From Solimonas flava DSM 18980 (GTDB lineage Bacteria; Pseudomonadota; Gammaproteobacteria; Nevskiales; Nevskiaceae), in NCBI RefSeq assembly GCF_000426685.1, contig NZ_AUFV01000001.1, positions 310,001 through 374,000 of the forward strand: 64,000 nt of DNA, written 5' to 3'. Both the position numbers and the translations under genes were made by a program. This document shows, piece after piece, positions 1-9,343 of this stretch. Below the pieces are notes generated by a model. That model saw only the letters and a program-made list of their open reading frames with translations. It did no database searches and was not told the DNA's origin. How positions within the stretch are numbered: the first letter of the stretch is position 1; every line of letters starts with the position of its first letter.

Positions 1-153
1 GCGCAGCGTGCGTTGCGGATCAAGCGCGTGGCCGGGCGCGGCGTTCAGCAGCAGCGTTGCCAGCATCAGCGCGCGCCAGAGCCACGCGCGCGGCCGTCGG
101 CCGCTGTGTGCCGGGCGCGGTGGCCCGGGCCGATCGGCGCGATATGAACCCAT
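1..153 (-). CDS. N-terminal fragment of an exported protein, cut by the left edge
   Basis: Only about 51 codons are visible. Read from ATG at 153, the product has an arginine-rich n-region (GRRPRAWLWR), a hydrophobic stretch (ALMLATLLLNA) and a cleavage-like APGHA, then continues LDPQRTLR to the edge. That is the shape of a signal peptide. Exported sensor proteins with two-component-regulator propeller repeats often start their mature part with ALDPxxxLxQY. This could be one of them, but eight residues cannot decide it. No clear ribosome binding site precedes the ATG, so the true start may differ. Confidence 0.4.
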   Translation of the reverse strand, partial: MGSYRADRPGPPRPAHSGRRPRAWLWRALMLATLLLNAAPGHALDPQRTLR

Positions 154-375
154 CGGCGGAATCGGACGCGGCGGCGACATCGGGTATGCGGGAGCCTGGC
201 TGCGGAAGCGTCGCGCACCATCGCCCGAACGGCGGGTGCGTTCAGCGCGGCAGGCGAGTCACGGATGGGCCGGACTATAGCGTCGTCGTCCGGCGCGCGC
301 ACGCATCAGGCGCACGCTCGACGCGAGGCGACGCAAGCGGACATCGACGCCGGCGGCGCGCGGTGCGCTGCCGGC

Positions 376-927
376 TCAGGAGTGTAGCGGCGGCGGACCG
401 GAGCTGACGCGCAGCGGCGTCATTGCGCCGTGGTCGTAACGGTAGGTGACGGTGATGACCGAGGCCGGCTCGTCGCGGCTGCAGCCGGGCAGGCGCCGTG
501 CGAGGTTCAGCGTGATGGCGCCGTCGCGCTCCTCGACGAGGATGCGCTCGCGCAGCCCGCCGAGATGCGGGCCGTTGCTCGACAGCTCGGTGCGGTAGAG
601 GCTGTCGCCGGCGCGCGCGATCACCATCAACGTCGAGAAAAGACCGCGACCGTGGCGATCGAGGGTCGCCACCAGTTCGAGCTGGTGGTCGCCGTCGAGG
701 TCGAGCATCGCGAATTCCCCGACCGTGGCCGCTTCGCGCGCGTCCTTCCAGTACGCGTGGATCAGTCGCGCGACATCGGCCGGCGAACGCAATGCGGCGC
801 GAATGGCGGGATTCGCTTCGGTCCACGAGCAGCGCAGCGCCCGGCGCACGCAGCCTCCCCAGAGCGCGTAGCGATGCGCGGGATGCGCCGCTGCCGCGAT
901 CGCCGGACCAGCCAAGGCATCTTTCAT
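376..927 (-). CDS. Hypothetical protein with a DLDGD repeat-like segment
   Basis: The product is 183 residues and I do not recognise the family. The middle holds EFAMLDLDGDHQLELVATLD, which resembles one FG-GAP/VCBS-type calcium-binding repeat (DxDGDxxxEL). The N-terminus (MKDALAGPAIAAAAHP) is not a convincing signal peptide, although such repeats normally occur in exported proteins, so the start may be wrong or the gene truncated. A purine-rich GGGGGGA stretch lies 6-7 bases before the ATG. The next feature upstream is a degraded transposase, so decay at this locus is possible. No function is proposed. Confidence 0.45.
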   Translation of the reverse strand: MKDALAGPAIAAAAHPAHRYALWGGCVRRALRCSWTEANPAIRAALRSPADVARLIHAYWKDAREAATVGEFAMLDLDGDHQLELVATLDRHGRGLFSTLMVIARAGDSLYRTELSSNGPHLGGLRERILVEERDGAITLNLARRLPGCSRDEPASVITVTYRYDHGAMTPLRVSSGPPPLHS

Positions 928-1194
928 GAGTGTCCCCCCAGCAGACCGGCCTCGAACCGCACGAAGAGCGTATCCCCATACGCCATCTTTCGATTCCTGC
1001 TCGTTGGAACAGGGTCGTGCGGCACCGCCTGCACCATGGCGCGTCTGACGGCGTCGGCGCCCTGACGCCGGTCAATTCCGGCGTGCCGGCGGATGTTGAC
1101 AGATCCTGGGCTGCACGCCGCAGGCGCAGGCTGTCGGACATCGCACCAGCGGCGATCGGTGCGGCCACACGCGCGGTGCCAGCCGGGAGGTCCT

Positions 1195-1600
1195 GCAGCG
1201 GGTCGCGGACGACCATAGCCGCCTGTCGTCCCGAACCGCTCGTTGATGAGCGAAGAGCCGCCACGGGGGCTTTCTGGAACGCGCGCTGGCATGGTCTGCC
1301 GAGCACGGGGGCATGTCGAGCGTCTCATGACCGACAACGGCGCAACCCGTCGCTCCAAGCCGCTCCGGCGGCGGGCATCCGCCATGTCTTCACCAAGCCT
1401 TGCACCCCGAGAAGCAGCGGCGAGGCCGAGCGTTTCGTGCCGACCGCCTTACTCGAATGGGCCGATGCTGGCGCGTATGCGCGTCGCGCCGAACGCACTG
1501 CACGCCTGACGCACTGGCGGCATCACTACAGTCACCATCGACGACACTCAACCCTCGGCTGCAAACCGCCCATCAGTCGCCTTCCGGGGCGGTAACGGGG
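1195..1600 (+). pseudogene. Frameshifted remnant of an IS481-family transposase
   Basis: Conserved pieces of an IS481-type DDE transposase occur in order but in different frames. About 1200: RVADDHSRLS. Then DERRAATGAF, then LERALAWSAEHG, then HVERLMTDNGA, and finally a long in-frame piece with GIRHVFTKPCTPRSSGEAERF, HHYSHHRRHS and PPISRLPGR. In intact IS481 transposases these are the segment around the second catalytic Asp (MTDNG) and the C-terminal block ending HxSLGxKPPISRL. At least three frameshifts separate them, and the N-terminal helix-turn-helix and first catalytic Asp are missing. I saw no terminal inverted repeats. The neighbouring 928-1194 and 1601-1839 stretches contain no gene I can support. 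Confidence 0.75.
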
Positions 1601-1839
1601 ACGGGTCGCCGGACCGGCTGGCGATGCGTTCCGGCGCGAGGCCGTGCGCGGGGCGATACAGGCCGGGAAGCGCCGATGGCGTCGGGATCGACGACCGCGC
1701 CAAGGGCATCGGCGACGGCGGACCGACGGCGTGTCGCCGTTGACCGGCGCGATGAGCAGGCTCCCGGTGTGCCAGCCTAGGGTGCAGCGGCCCGGCCGCG
1801 GGTTCGTCCGCGGGATTAAGTCGAGCGCCCGGGGCCGGC

Positions 1840-3036
1840 TTATGGCGAGGGCGGAGCCCCTGCCTTGGCATCTTGTCCGGCGAAGACTTCGGCCGCGAGG
1901 GCAAACGCATGGTTGGCGGCGGGTACGCCGCAATAGATCGCCGCCTGCAGCAGCAGCTCCTTGATCTCGTCGCGGGTCACGCCGTTGTTCCGGGCCGCGT
2001 CGAGATGGAGCTTCAGTTCGCCGTCGTGTCCGAGCGCCAGCAGCATGGCGATCGTCAGCAGCGAGCGTGTATGGCCCGGCAGGCCGCCACGCGTCCACAC
2101 CGCGCCCCAGGCGTTGCGCGTGATGTAGTCCTGGAACTCGGCGGTCAGCGCATCGGTCCGGCGCAAGGCGCGATCGACATGCGCGTCGCCGAGCACTTCG
2201 CGGCGACGCTGCAGCCCGATGGCGTAGCGTTCGTCCTCGTGCAGATGCTGCACGCAGTCGACACCGAGGAAGTCCAGCACGGCGGCATCGAAGGACGCTC
2301 TGGCCTCGATGTTGGACAGATGGGCGGCGGACAGTTCGATCAGCCGGCCGTTTGCCACGGTCGCTGCGATTGCCCGGCCATCGGCGACGGTGGTGACGGG
2401 GTCCTGGCGGCCGGCGATCACCAGCAGCGGAACCCTCAGCATCGCCAGCGCGCCGCGAAAGTCGGCGTCGCGCACGGCGGCGCAGCCGCCGATATAGCCG
2501 TCGGGCGGCGTCTGCAGCAGCTGCGCGCGCACGGCCGCAACCGCCTCCGGTTCGCGCGTGACGAACGCCGGCGTAAACCAGCGCGCGACCGCGCCGGCGG
2601 CGACGTCGGCCATGCCGCTGGTACGTACTTGCGCGATGCGCGCATTCCATCCGTCGGCGGCGCCGATTTTGGCGGCGGTGTTGCAGACGATCAGGCGCAG
2701 CAGGCGTTGAGGCGCGTGCAGGCCCAGCCATTGGCCAGTAAGGCCGCCGATCGACAGGCCGCAGAAATGCACGCGCTCCAGGCCGAGCGCGTCGAGCAGG
2801 CCCAGCACATCGCGACCCAGTTGTTCGACGCTGTAATCGCCCGGCGGTGCATCGGAAGCCCCATGCCCGCGCAGGTCGTAGCGCAGGACGCGAAAGTGCC
2901 GGGCCAGTGCCGGCATCTGCGCGTCCCACATCGACAGCGTGGTCCCGAGCGAGTTGGAGAGCACCAGGACGGGAGCGTCTTCAGGCCCGTCGAGGCGATA
3001 GTGCAGGTGGACGCCGTTGGCGAGCAGATGGGGCAT
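1840..3036 (-). CDS. pcaL: Fused 3-oxoadipate enol-lactonase / 4-carboxymuconolactone decarboxylase
   Basis: A 398-residue fusion of two consecutive enzymes of protocatechuate catabolism. Residues 1-260 are an alpha/beta hydrolase (PcaD): nucleophile S95 in GLSIGG, probable acid D212 in GRQDP and H239 in AAHLSN. Residues from about 268 to 390 are a carboxymuconolactone decarboxylase (PcaC) domain with the typical EFQDYITRNAWG and TRDEIKELLLQAAIYCG segments. PcaC decarboxylates 4-carboxymuconolactone to the enol-lactone, which PcaD hydrolyses to 3-oxoadipate. The D-C order matches PcaL fusions known from other bacteria. The start codon overlaps the pcaB stop (ATGA), and this is the last gene of the pca operon. 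Confidence 0.93.
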   Translation of the reverse strand: MPHLLANGVHLHYRLDGPEDAPVLVLSNSLGTTLSMWDAQMPALARHFRVLRYDLRGHGASDAPPGDYSVEQLGRDVLGLLDALGLERVHFCGLSIGGLTGQWLGLHAPQRLLRLIVCNTAAKIGAADGWNARIAQVRTSGMADVAAGAVARWFTPAFVTREPEAVAAVRAQLLQTPPDGYIGGCAAVRDADFRGALAMLRVPLLVIAGRQDPVTTVADGRAIAATVANGRLIELSAAHLSNIEARASFDAAVLDFLGVDCVQHLHEDERYAIGLQRRREVLGDAHVDRALRRTDALTAEFQDYITRNAWGAVWTRGGLPGHTRSLLTIAMLLALGHDGELKLHLDAARNNGVTRDEIKELLLQAAIYCGVPAANHAFALAAEVFAGQDAKAGAPPSP

Positions 3037-4397
3037 CAGTTCCTCTCGTGGTATCGCGCCAGCACGCGTGCGACGAAGTTCGCGCTTTCGCCCAGCGCCG
3101 CGCGCGGCGCGAACAGCTCGTCCAGGGTTTCGGCGGTGAGCACGCCGTTGACGGCGGCATCGGCGGCGAGCTCGTCGCGCAGCGGGCGCCGCGCCGCGGC
3201 GGCCCGTCTGGCTGCCTGCTCCACCAGACGATGCGCCTGCTCCTTGCCGAGCGTAGCGGCCAGTTGCATCGACACGCGTTCCGCGTACGGCAAGCCCAGG
3301 CTGGCGTCGAGGTTCTCGCGCATGCGCGCCGTGTCGACCTCGAGGCCGCGCAGCACCTCTTCCATGGCTGTCAGCGCTCCGCCGCTAAGCCGGACGATCT
3401 CCGGCAGCGTGGCCCATTCCGCCGGCCAGTTGCCAAGCCCGCGCTCGTGTTCCTGCGGCATCGCGGCGTAGAGCGTCGCGAGCAGTTGCGGCACCCGCGT
3501 TGCGGCGGCGAGGGCGATCGAGCAGCCGACCGGATTGCGCTTGTGCGGCATCGCCGAAGAGCCGCCGCGGCCGGGCGCCGCGGGTTCGCAGACCTCGCCG
3601 ATTTCCGTCTGCATCATCAGCGACAGGTCGCGCGCGATCTTGCCGAGCGTTCCCGTCAGCAGCCCGAGCAGCGCGGCGGCTTCGACCAGGCGGTCGCGGT
3701 GCGCATGCCACGGCAGGTCCGGCCGCGCCAGTTGCAGTTCCGCGGCCAGTGCTGCGCTCGCGGCGTCGGCCTGCGGGCCGAGCGACGCCAGCGTGCCGGC
3801 CGCGCCGCCGAACTGCAGCACGAACAGGCGTGCCGGCAGTTGCCGCAATCGTTCGCGATGGCGCAGCAGCGCATCCAGCCAGCCGGCCGTCTTCAGCCCG
3901 AAGCTGATCGGCACCGCCTGCTGCAACCAGGTGCGTCCGGCCATGACGCTGTCGCGATGCCGTTCGGTCAGCACCGCCGTCGCGTCGATCGCGCGCGTCA
4001 AGGTCGATTCGATCGGCGTCCAGGCCTCTCGCAACTGCAGGATCAGCCCGGTGTCGATCACGTCCTGGCTGGTGGCGCCCCAGTGCACCCAGCGCGAGGC
4101 CTCGGCGTCCTGCTGGCGGACGCGCTCGGTCAGTGCCTTGACCAGCGGGATCGCGAGGTTGCCGGCCTGCCGCGCGGCGGCGCCGATCGCGGCGAAGTCG
4201 TAGAACTCGGTGCTGCACTGCGCTTCGATCGCCGGCACGGCCGTGTCCGGGATCAGCCCGCAGCGCGCCAGCGCCCGCGCCAGCGCGGCCTCGAAGTGCA
4301 GCATCGCGGCGACGCGCTGGCGGTCCGAGAAGGCGTGCAGCTGCGCCTCGTCCGAGAACAGGCGTTCCAGCAGCGGCGAGGAATCGATCGTGCTCAT
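3036..4397 (-). CDS. pcaB: 3-carboxy-cis,cis-muconate cycloisomerase
   Basis: A 453-residue member of the fumarase/aspartase superfamily, the usual PcaB length. The superfamily signature GRGGSSAMPHKRNPV is at residues 277-290, and the upstream WVHWGATSQDVIDT block (about 103-116) supplies further active-site residues. It cyclises 3-carboxymuconate, made by protocatechuate 3,4-dioxygenase, to 4-carboxymuconolactone, the substrate of the fused enzyme encoded next. Adenylosuccinate lyase and argininosuccinate lyase share the fold, but the context between pcaG and the pcaD-pcaC fusion settles the assignment. It begins 25 bases after the pcaG stop and overlaps the downstream start by one base. Confidence 0.93.
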   Translation of the reverse strand: MSTIDSSPLLERLFSDEAQLHAFSDRQRVAAMLHFEAALARALARCGLIPDTAVPAIEAQCSTEFYDFAAIGAAARQAGNLAIPLVKALTERVRQQDAEASRWVHWGATSQDVIDTGLILQLREAWTPIESTLTRAIDATAVLTERHRDSVMAGRTWLQQAVPISFGLKTAGWLDALLRHRERLRQLPARLFVLQFGGAAGTLASLGPQADAASAALAAELQLARPDLPWHAHRDRLVEAAALLGLLTGTLGKIARDLSLMMQTEIGEVCEPAAPGRGGSSAMPHKRNPVGCSIALAAATRVPQLLATLYAAMPQEHERGLGNWPAEWATLPEIVRLSGGALTAMEEVLRGLEVDTARMRENLDASLGLPYAERVSMQLAATLGKEQAHRLVEQAARRAAAARRPLRDELAADAAVNGVLTAETLDELFAPRAALGESANFVARVLARYHERN

Positions 4398-4422
4398 GCG
4401 CCGATTATGGCCAAGGCCTTGC

Positions 4423-4950
4423 TCAGTAGCTCAGGAATGCGGTTTCGCGGGCGCCCTGCATGTGCACGTCCCAGCGGTACGATCCGTCGTCGCTGCGCAC
4501 CGCCAGCAGCGTCGATCTGCGTTCGCTCGGGACCAGCGCCAGGATCGGGTCCTGCGCGTTGCGCGGCTCGTCGTCGAAATAGATTCTCGTGCAAGCGTGC
4601 TTCAGCAGTCCGCGCATGAAGACGTTGACCAGCAGATGCGGCGCCTGCGGCGCGCCTTGTGGTCCGGCCACGGCGCCCGGCCTGACGGTGCGAAGCTCGA
4701 AACGGCCGTCGGCGTCGAGCGGCACGCGCGCGAAACCCCAGTCGCCGTTTTCGGCATAGCAGCCCCGCGCATCGGCCTGCCAGAATTCGAGAACGCCGTC
4801 GGGCACCGGCGCGCCGAGGCCGTCGAACACCTGGCCGCGGATCACCACGGCATCGGGTGCGTCGCCGGCGAGATCGGTCTTCACGCCGTTGCGCAGGCCG
4901 ATGATGAAGTAAGGGCCGACGGTCTGCGATGCAGATTGCTGAAAGCTCAT
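4423..4950 (-). CDS. pcaG: Protocatechuate 3,4-dioxygenase alpha subunit
   Basis: A 175-residue intradiol dioxygenase subunit. It starts SQTVGPYFIIGL and carries GQVFDGLGAPVPDGVLEFWQADARGCY, the family's beta-sandwich core. The iron-binding His-x-His and Tyr pair seen in PcaH is missing, as expected for the non-catalytic alpha subunit. It pairs with PcaH to form the enzyme that opens the protocatechuate ring between C3 and C4. The chosen ATG lies one base past the pcaH stop. A longer reading frame extends upstream into pcaH, but the SFQQSASQTVGPYF start matches the family. Confidence 0.93.
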   Translation of the reverse strand: MSFQQSASQTVGPYFIIGLRNGVKTDLAGDAPDAVVIRGQVFDGLGAPVPDGVLEFWQADARGCYAENGDWGFARVPLDADGRFELRTVRPGAVAGPQGAPQAPHLLVNVFMRGLLKHACTRIYFDDEPRNAQDPILALVPSERRSTLLAVRSDDGSYRWDVHMQGARETAFLSY

Positions 4951-4951
4951 T

Positions 4952-5668
4952 TCACTGCTCCCACGGCGTTTCGAGGCGGCCGCGCAGGACGATGTCGAAA
5001 CGGTAGGCGAGCGCATACTCGGACGCGCAGTTCTCCCAGTCGAGCGTCGATACGAGGCGGCGGCGCGCGTGCTCGTCGGCGGTCGCCCGGTAGATCGGAT
5101 CGATCTCCAGCAGCGGATCGCCTGGAAAATACATTTGCGTCACCAGGCGCTGCGCGAACGCTTCGCCGAACAGCGAGAAGTGGATGTGTGCGGGGCGCCA
5201 GGCGTTGTAGTGGTTGCGCCAGGGATAGGCGCCCGGCTTGATGGTCTTGAAGCGGTAGCGGCCGTGTTCGTCGGTAAAGACACGGCCTTCGCCGGAGAAG
5301 TGCGGATCGAGCGGCGCGTCATGCATGTCGCGCGCATGCTGGTAGCGGCCGGCGGCATTGGCCTGCCAGACCTCGACCAGCGTGTTGCGCACCGGGCGGC
5401 CATTCTCGTCGAGGACGCGGCCGCTGACGATGATGCGTTCGCCCTGCGGCGCGCCGCCGTTGCCGACCGTCAGATCATCCTCGGCGCTGCCGAGGATGTC
5501 GCGCGAGAAGCGCGGGCCGCTCACCTCGGACAGCGTGCTCGGGATCCGGATCGGGACCTGCGTCGGACCGCGCAGCACGGTCGACGCATACGGCTCGAAG
5601 ATGTAGTCCGGCTGCGTGTTCCAGAACGGCTTGCGGTAGCCGCGCACTTCGTCCTGCTCTTGTGACAT
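4952..5668 (-). CDS. pcaH: Protocatechuate 3,4-dioxygenase beta (catalytic) subunit
   Basis: A 238-residue intradiol dioxygenase with all four non-haem Fe(III) ligands: Y109 (GRYQ), Y148 (GAYPW), H161 and H163 (PAHIHF). These fall within one position of the ligands described for the Pseudomonas putida beta subunit. The N-terminal 60 residues (YRKPFWNTQPDYIFEPYAST onward) are the typical beta-subunit arm. A strong AGGAGA Shine-Dalgarno sequence precedes the ATG. Translation is nearly coupled to pcaG (one-base gap). With PcaG it converts protocatechuate to 3-carboxy-cis,cis-muconate, the first pathway step. Confidence 0.95.
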   Translation of the reverse strand: MSQEQDEVRGYRKPFWNTQPDYIFEPYASTVLRGPTQVPIRIPSTLSEVSGPRFSRDILGSAEDDLTVGNGGAPQGERIIVSGRVLDENGRPVRNTLVEVWQANAAGRYQHARDMHDAPLDPHFSGEGRVFTDEHGRYRFKTIKPGAYPWRNHYNAWRPAHIHFSLFGEAFAQRLVTQMYFPGDPLLEIDPIYRATADEHARRRLVSTLDWENCASEYALAYRFDIVLRGRLETPWEQ

Positions 5669-5725
5669 AAGGTTCTCCTCAGTGAGCGCTGCCAGGCTGC
5701 GGAACCCGGTAGCGGCAATGATGAT

Positions 5726-6940
5726 TCAGACGCGTTCGACGGCCAGCGCCAGGCCCTGGCCGACGCCGATGCACAGCGTCGCCAGACCGCGGCGACCGCC
5801 GGTCTTCTCCAGCTGATGGACCAGCGTCAGTGCGAGGCGCGCGCCGCTCATGCCGAGCGGATGACCGAGCGCGATCGCGCCGCCGTTGGCGTTGACGTGC
5901 GCGGCGTCGTCGGCGAGGCCGAGCTCGCGCAGCACGGCAAGCGACTGGCTGGCGAAGGCCTCGTTGAGCTCGATGGCGTCGAAGGCGTCGATCGTCAGCT
6001 GCAGTGACGCCAGCAGCTTGCGGGTCGCCGGCACCGGGCCGATGCCCATCAGGCGCGGCTCGACGCCGGCGCTGGCGGCGCCGAGGATGCGTGCCCGCGG
6101 CCGCAGGCCGTACCGCTTCGCGGCAGCCTCGCTGGCAACGATCAGCGCCGCCGCACCGTCGTTGATGCCGGAGGCGTTGCCGGCGGTCACGGTCGCCTCG
6201 GGGCCGAACAAGGGTTTCAGCCGGGCGAGCGCGTCGAGCGTGGTATCGGCGCGCGGATGCTCGTCGCGCTCGACGCGCACGCTTTCGCCTTTCCTGCGGC
6301 CCGGAACGTCGACGCCGACGATCTCCGCGGCGAAGTAGCCGTTCGCCTGCGCGGCAGCGGCACGCTGCTGGCTGCGCAGCGCGAAAGCGTCCTGATCGTC
6401 GCGCGAAATGCCGAAGTCCCTGGCGACGTTCTCGCCGGTCTGCGGCATCGTTTCGACGCCGTAGCGCGCCTTCATCTTCGGATTGATGAAGCGCCAGCCC
6501 ATCGTCGTGTCTTCCATCATCTGGCCGCGGCCGAACGGGCCGTCGGCCTTGCCGATGACGAAAGGGGCGCGCGTCATCGATTCGACGCCGCCGGCGATCG
6601 CCAGCTGCATGTCGCCGGCCCGGATCGCCCGCGCCGCGGCGGCGACCGCTTCGAGACCCGACGCGCAGAGGCGGTTCAGGGTCACGCCGGGCACCGTCAC
6701 CGGCAGGCCGGCGAGCAGGGCGCTCATCCGTGCGACGTTGCGATTGTCCTCGCCGGACTGATTGGCGCAGCCGTAGAACACATCCTCGATCGCGGCCGGG
6801 TCCAGTCCGGGATTGCGCGCGAGCAGGGCTTGCAGCGGCAGCGCGCCGAGATCGTCGGCACGCAGGCCGGCGAGCACGCCGCCGTAGCGGCCGATCGGGG
6901 TGCGCACGGTGTCGCAGATATAGGCTTCGGTCATCGCCAT
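5726..6940 (-). CDS. pcaF: Beta-ketoadipyl-CoA thiolase
   Basis: A 404-residue thiolase that cleaves 3-oxoadipyl-CoA to succinyl-CoA and acetyl-CoA, the last pathway step. The acyl-accepting cysteine is C92 ([10 protein letters not shown]). The GHPLG histidine motif and the CIGVGQG C-terminal cysteine loop are both present. It starts at the ATG overlapping the pcaJ stop; an alternative ATG lies two codons downstream (MTEAYICDT). The order thiolase, pcaH, pcaG after pcaIJ supports PcaF rather than a general acetyl-CoA acetyltransferase. The sequence also extends openly upstream through pcaJ in this frame, but that part is antiparallel noise. Confidence 0.93.
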   Translation of the reverse strand: MAMTEAYICDTVRTPIGRYGGVLAGLRADDLGALPLQALLARNPGLDPAAIEDVFYGCANQSGEDNRNVARMSALLAGLPVTVPGVTLNRLCASGLEAVAAAARAIRAGDMQLAIAGGVESMTRAPFVIGKADGPFGRGQMMEDTTMGWRFINPKMKARYGVETMPQTGENVARDFGISRDDQDAFALRSQQRAAAAQANGYFAAEIVGVDVPGRRKGESVRVERDEHPRADTTLDALARLKPLFGPEATVTAGNASGINDGAAALIVASEAAAKRYGLRPRARILGAASAGVEPRLMGIGPVPATRKLLASLQLTIDAFDAIELNEAFASQSLAVLRELGLADDAAHVNANGGAIALGHPLGMSGARLALTLVHQLEKTGGRRGLATLCIGVGQGLALAVERV

Positions 6941-7602
6941 CACTCCGGGATGCAGGCGCTCGCGCGGCCGTCGCGCAGGGCGAGGCCGGTCAGCTTGCGC
7001 AGCGTTTCGAGCGACAGGCCGTCGACCATCTCGATGATGCCGGCGCCGTCCGGCCCGAGATCGAAGACCGCGAGATCGGTGTAGACGCGCGACACGCAGC
7101 GCAGGCCGGTCAGCGGATACGTGCATTCGGCGACCAGCTTGCTGTCGCCGGATTTGTTCAGCAGTTCCATCATCACGAAGACCTGCTTGGCGCCGATCGC
7201 CAGGTCCATCGCGCCGCCGACGGCCGGAATCGCATCCGCTGCGCCAGTGTGCCAGTTGGCGAGATCGCCGCGCTCCGAGACCTGGAACGCGCCGAGCACG
7301 CAAATGTCGAGGTGGCCGCCGCGCATCATTGCGAACGAGTCGCCGTGATGGAAATAGCAGCCGCCGGCGAGCAAGGTGACCGGCTGTTTGCCGGCATTGA
7401 TCAGCTCCGGATCTTCGTCGCCCTTCGCTGGCGCAGGACCCATGCCGAGCAGGCCGTTCTCGCTCTGCAGGAAGATTTCCCGGTCGGCCGGCAGGAAGTT
7501 GGCGACGGTCGTCGGCAAGCCGATGCCGAGATTCACATACGCGCCTTCCGGAATGTCGCGGGCGACGCGTGCCGCCATCTGTTCGCGATCGAGCCTGTTC
7601 AT
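6940..7602 (-). CDS. pcaJ: 3-oxoacid CoA-transferase subunit B
   Basis: A 220-residue CoA-transferase B subunit. The catalytic glutamate that forms the glutamyl-CoA intermediate is E48 in LQSENGLLG, followed by the [14 protein letters not shown] and GGAMDLA signatures. With PcaI it moves CoA from succinyl-CoA to 3-oxoadipate. The start was placed at the ATG 9 bases after a clear AAGGAG; an upstream ATG in the same frame (MRGAPPPK) lies inside the pcaI end and lacks such a site. The stop codon overlaps the pcaF start. Confidence 0.94.
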   Translation of the reverse strand: MNRLDREQMAARVARDIPEGAYVNLGIGLPTTVANFLPADREIFLQSENGLLGMGPAPAKGDEDPELINAGKQPVTLLAGGCYFHHGDSFAMMRGGHLDICVLGAFQVSERGDLANWHTGAADAIPAVGGAMDLAIGAKQVFVMMELLNKSGDSKLVAECTYPLTGLRCVSRVYTDLAVFDLGPDGAGIIEMVDGLSLETLRKLTGLALRDGRASACIPE

Positions 7603-7612
7603 GCTTCGCTCC

Positions 7613-8296
7613 TTAGGCGGCGGCGCGCCGCGCATCGCCGGTGGCGACGACGCGCTGCACGAAGATGCCGGGCGTGATGACCGCTTCCGGATCGAGTGCG
7701 CCGAGCGGCACGATCTCGCCGACCTGGGCGATCGTGCATTTGGCCGCCATCGCCATGATCGGCCCGAAGTTGCGCGCCGTCTTGCGGTAGACGAGGTTGC
7801 CCCAGCGATCGCCGCGGTGGGCTTTGATCAGCGCGAAGTCGGCATGCAGGGGGTATTCGAGTACGTAGTGCCGGCCGGCGATCTCACGCGTTTCCTTGCC
7901 GTCGGCGAGCAGGGTGCCGTAGCCGGTCGGGGTGAAGATCGCGCCGAGGCCGGCGCCGGCGGCCTGGATGCGTGCGGCGAGATTGCCCTGCGGTACCAGT
8001 TCGAGTTCGATCTCGCCGGCGCGGTACAGCGTGTCGAAATGATGCGAGTCGGTCTGGCGCGGAAACGAACAGACGATCTTGCGTACGCGCCGTGCTTTGA
8101 GCAGCGCGGCCAGGCCGGTCTCGCCGTTGCCGGCGTTGTTGTTGATGATCGTCAGGTCCTTTGCGCCGTGCGCGATCAGCGCATCGATCAGCTGATCCGG
8201 CATGCCGGCCGTGCCGAAGCCGCCGATCATGATGCGCGCGCCGTCGAAGACGTCGGCGACTGCCGCCTGCGGTGTTGCGGCGCTTTTGTCGATCAA
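7613..8296 (-). CDS. pcaI: 3-oxoacid CoA-transferase subunit A, predicted TTG start
   Basis: A 227-residue CoA-transferase A subunit with the glycine-rich MIGGFGTAGMPDQLIDAL segment near the N-terminus and the GNLVYRKTARNFGPIMA block near the C-terminus. Partner of PcaJ and the first gene of the operon. No ATG lies at the expected place: the only internal ATG (MIGGFG) would remove about 26 residues that family members keep. A TTG at 8296 sits behind a strong AAAGGAGAGG, so I take TTG as the start. The frame continues openly far upstream, but that overlaps the divergent regulator and is not coding. Confidence 0.9.
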   Translation of the reverse strand: MIDKSAATPQAAVADVFDGARIMIGGFGTAGMPDQLIDALIAHGAKDLTIINNNAGNGETGLAALLKARRVRKIVCSFPRQTDSHHFDTLYRAGEIELELVPQGNLAARIQAAGAGLGAIFTPTGYGTLLADGKETREIAGRHYVLEYPLHADFALIKAHRGDRWGNLVYRKTARNFGPIMAMAAKCTIAQVGEIVPLGALDPEAVITPGIFVQRVVATGDARRAAA

Positions 8297-8439
8297 GTCA
8301 GCCTCTCCTTTGGGTGCGCCGACACGGAATCGCAGGCGCGCGAACGTCGTTCGTCGCTGCGGTGGGTTTGACGGGCTCAGCGCTCCATCGTCGGCGCGTG
8401 AACGGCTCGAACGGTACGGTGCAGGGGCACACGGCTCAA

Positions 8440-8473
8440 GATCGTTAATCGAAATTCGGTGCGATAATCGGAC
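8440..8473 (+). promoter_or_regulatory. Two tandem PcaR-like operator copies
   Basis: The 15-mer GTGCGATAATCGGAC (8459-8473) matches 13 of 15 bases of the PcaR binding sequence I recall from Pseudomonas putida (GTTCGATAATCGCAC). A second copy, GATCGTTAATCGAAA (8440-8454), matches 11 of 15 and lies 19 bp upstream in the same orientation. They end 27 bp before the regulator's ATG and 144 bp from pcaI, so they could serve autoregulation and pcaI activation together. Binding is inferred. Confidence 0.7.
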
Positions 8474-8500
8474 AGCTGCGCGGGCACACGGGAAAAAGGC

Positions 8501-9343
8501 ATGCGGACGAAGATTCGGGCGCGTCAGGCCACGAGGCAGGCGAGGGCGGGCGATGCGCGCAAGACTGCGGCGGCGGAAATCGGCGCGTATCGCGGTGATC
8601 CGAGCTTCATGGCGTCGCTGGCGCGCGGGCTTGCCGTGCTGCAGGCGTTCGATGTGCGCCAGCGCGCCCTGAGCGTTTCGCAGGTCAGCGCGGCGACCGG
8701 CATTCCGCGCGCCGCGGCACGTCGCTGTCTCTATACCTTGCGTGAACTCGGCTACGTTGCCGAGGAGAACGGACTCTATGCCTTGCGCCCCAAAGTCCTG
8801 AGTCTGGGCTTTTCCCATCTTTCGTCGAGGCCGCTGGCCACGGCCGCGCAGCCCTTGCTCGACCGCTGCCGCGATCGCTTGCACGAATCCTGCTCGCTGG
8901 CGGTGCTCGATGGCGGCGAGGTGTATTACCAGGCCCGTGCCGAAACCACGCGTATCATGTCGATTGCGTTGTATGTCGGCACGCGGCTGCCGGCCTACTG
9001 CACCTCGATGGGGCGCACGCTGCTCGCACATCTGCCGCCGGACGAGCTCGAGCGCTATCTGTTGCGGACCGCATTGCTGCCGCGCACGACACGCACGGTG
9101 ACGTCCCCCGACAAGCTGCGCGAGCTGCTCGCCGGCGTGCGGCGCGCCGGCTACGCGATCGTCGATCAGGAACTGGAACTCGGCCTGCGCTCGATCGCCG
9201 TTCCCGTATTTGATCGCGACGGACGCGTCGTGGCATCGATCAATGCAGGGACGCAAGCGGCGCGGGTGCCGCTGCGCGACCTGACGCAAATCTTCCTGCT
9301 CGAATTGCGCGCGGCTGCCCAGGAACTGTCTTTGCTCGCCTGA
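8501..9343 (+). CDS. pcaR: IclR-family regulator, PcaR-like
   Basis: A 280-residue IclR-type transcription factor. A basic N-terminal tail of about 30 residues precedes the winged helix-turn-helix (LSVSQVSAATGIPRAAARRC), followed by the effector domain with CTSMGRTLLAHL and YAIVDQELELGLRSIAVPVF. It is divergent from pcaI with PcaR-like operator copies in between, which favours PcaR, the beta-ketoadipate-responsive activator. PobR and PcaU are close relatives and cannot be fully excluded. The long basic tail may mean that translation really starts at a later ATG (MASLARGL). Confidence 0.82.
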   Translation: MRTKIRARQATRQARAGDARKTAAAEIGAYRGDPSFMASLARGLAVLQAFDVRQRALSVSQVSAATGIPRAAARRCLYTLRELGYVAEENGLYALRPKVLSLGFSHLSSRPLATAAQPLLDRCRDRLHESCSLAVLDGGEVYYQARAETTRIMSIALYVGTRLPAYCTSMGRTLLAHLPPDELERYLLRTALLPRTTRTVTSPDKLRELLAGVRRAGYAIVDQELELGLRSIAVPVFDRDGRVVASINAGTQAARVPLRDLTQIFLLELRAAAQELSLLA

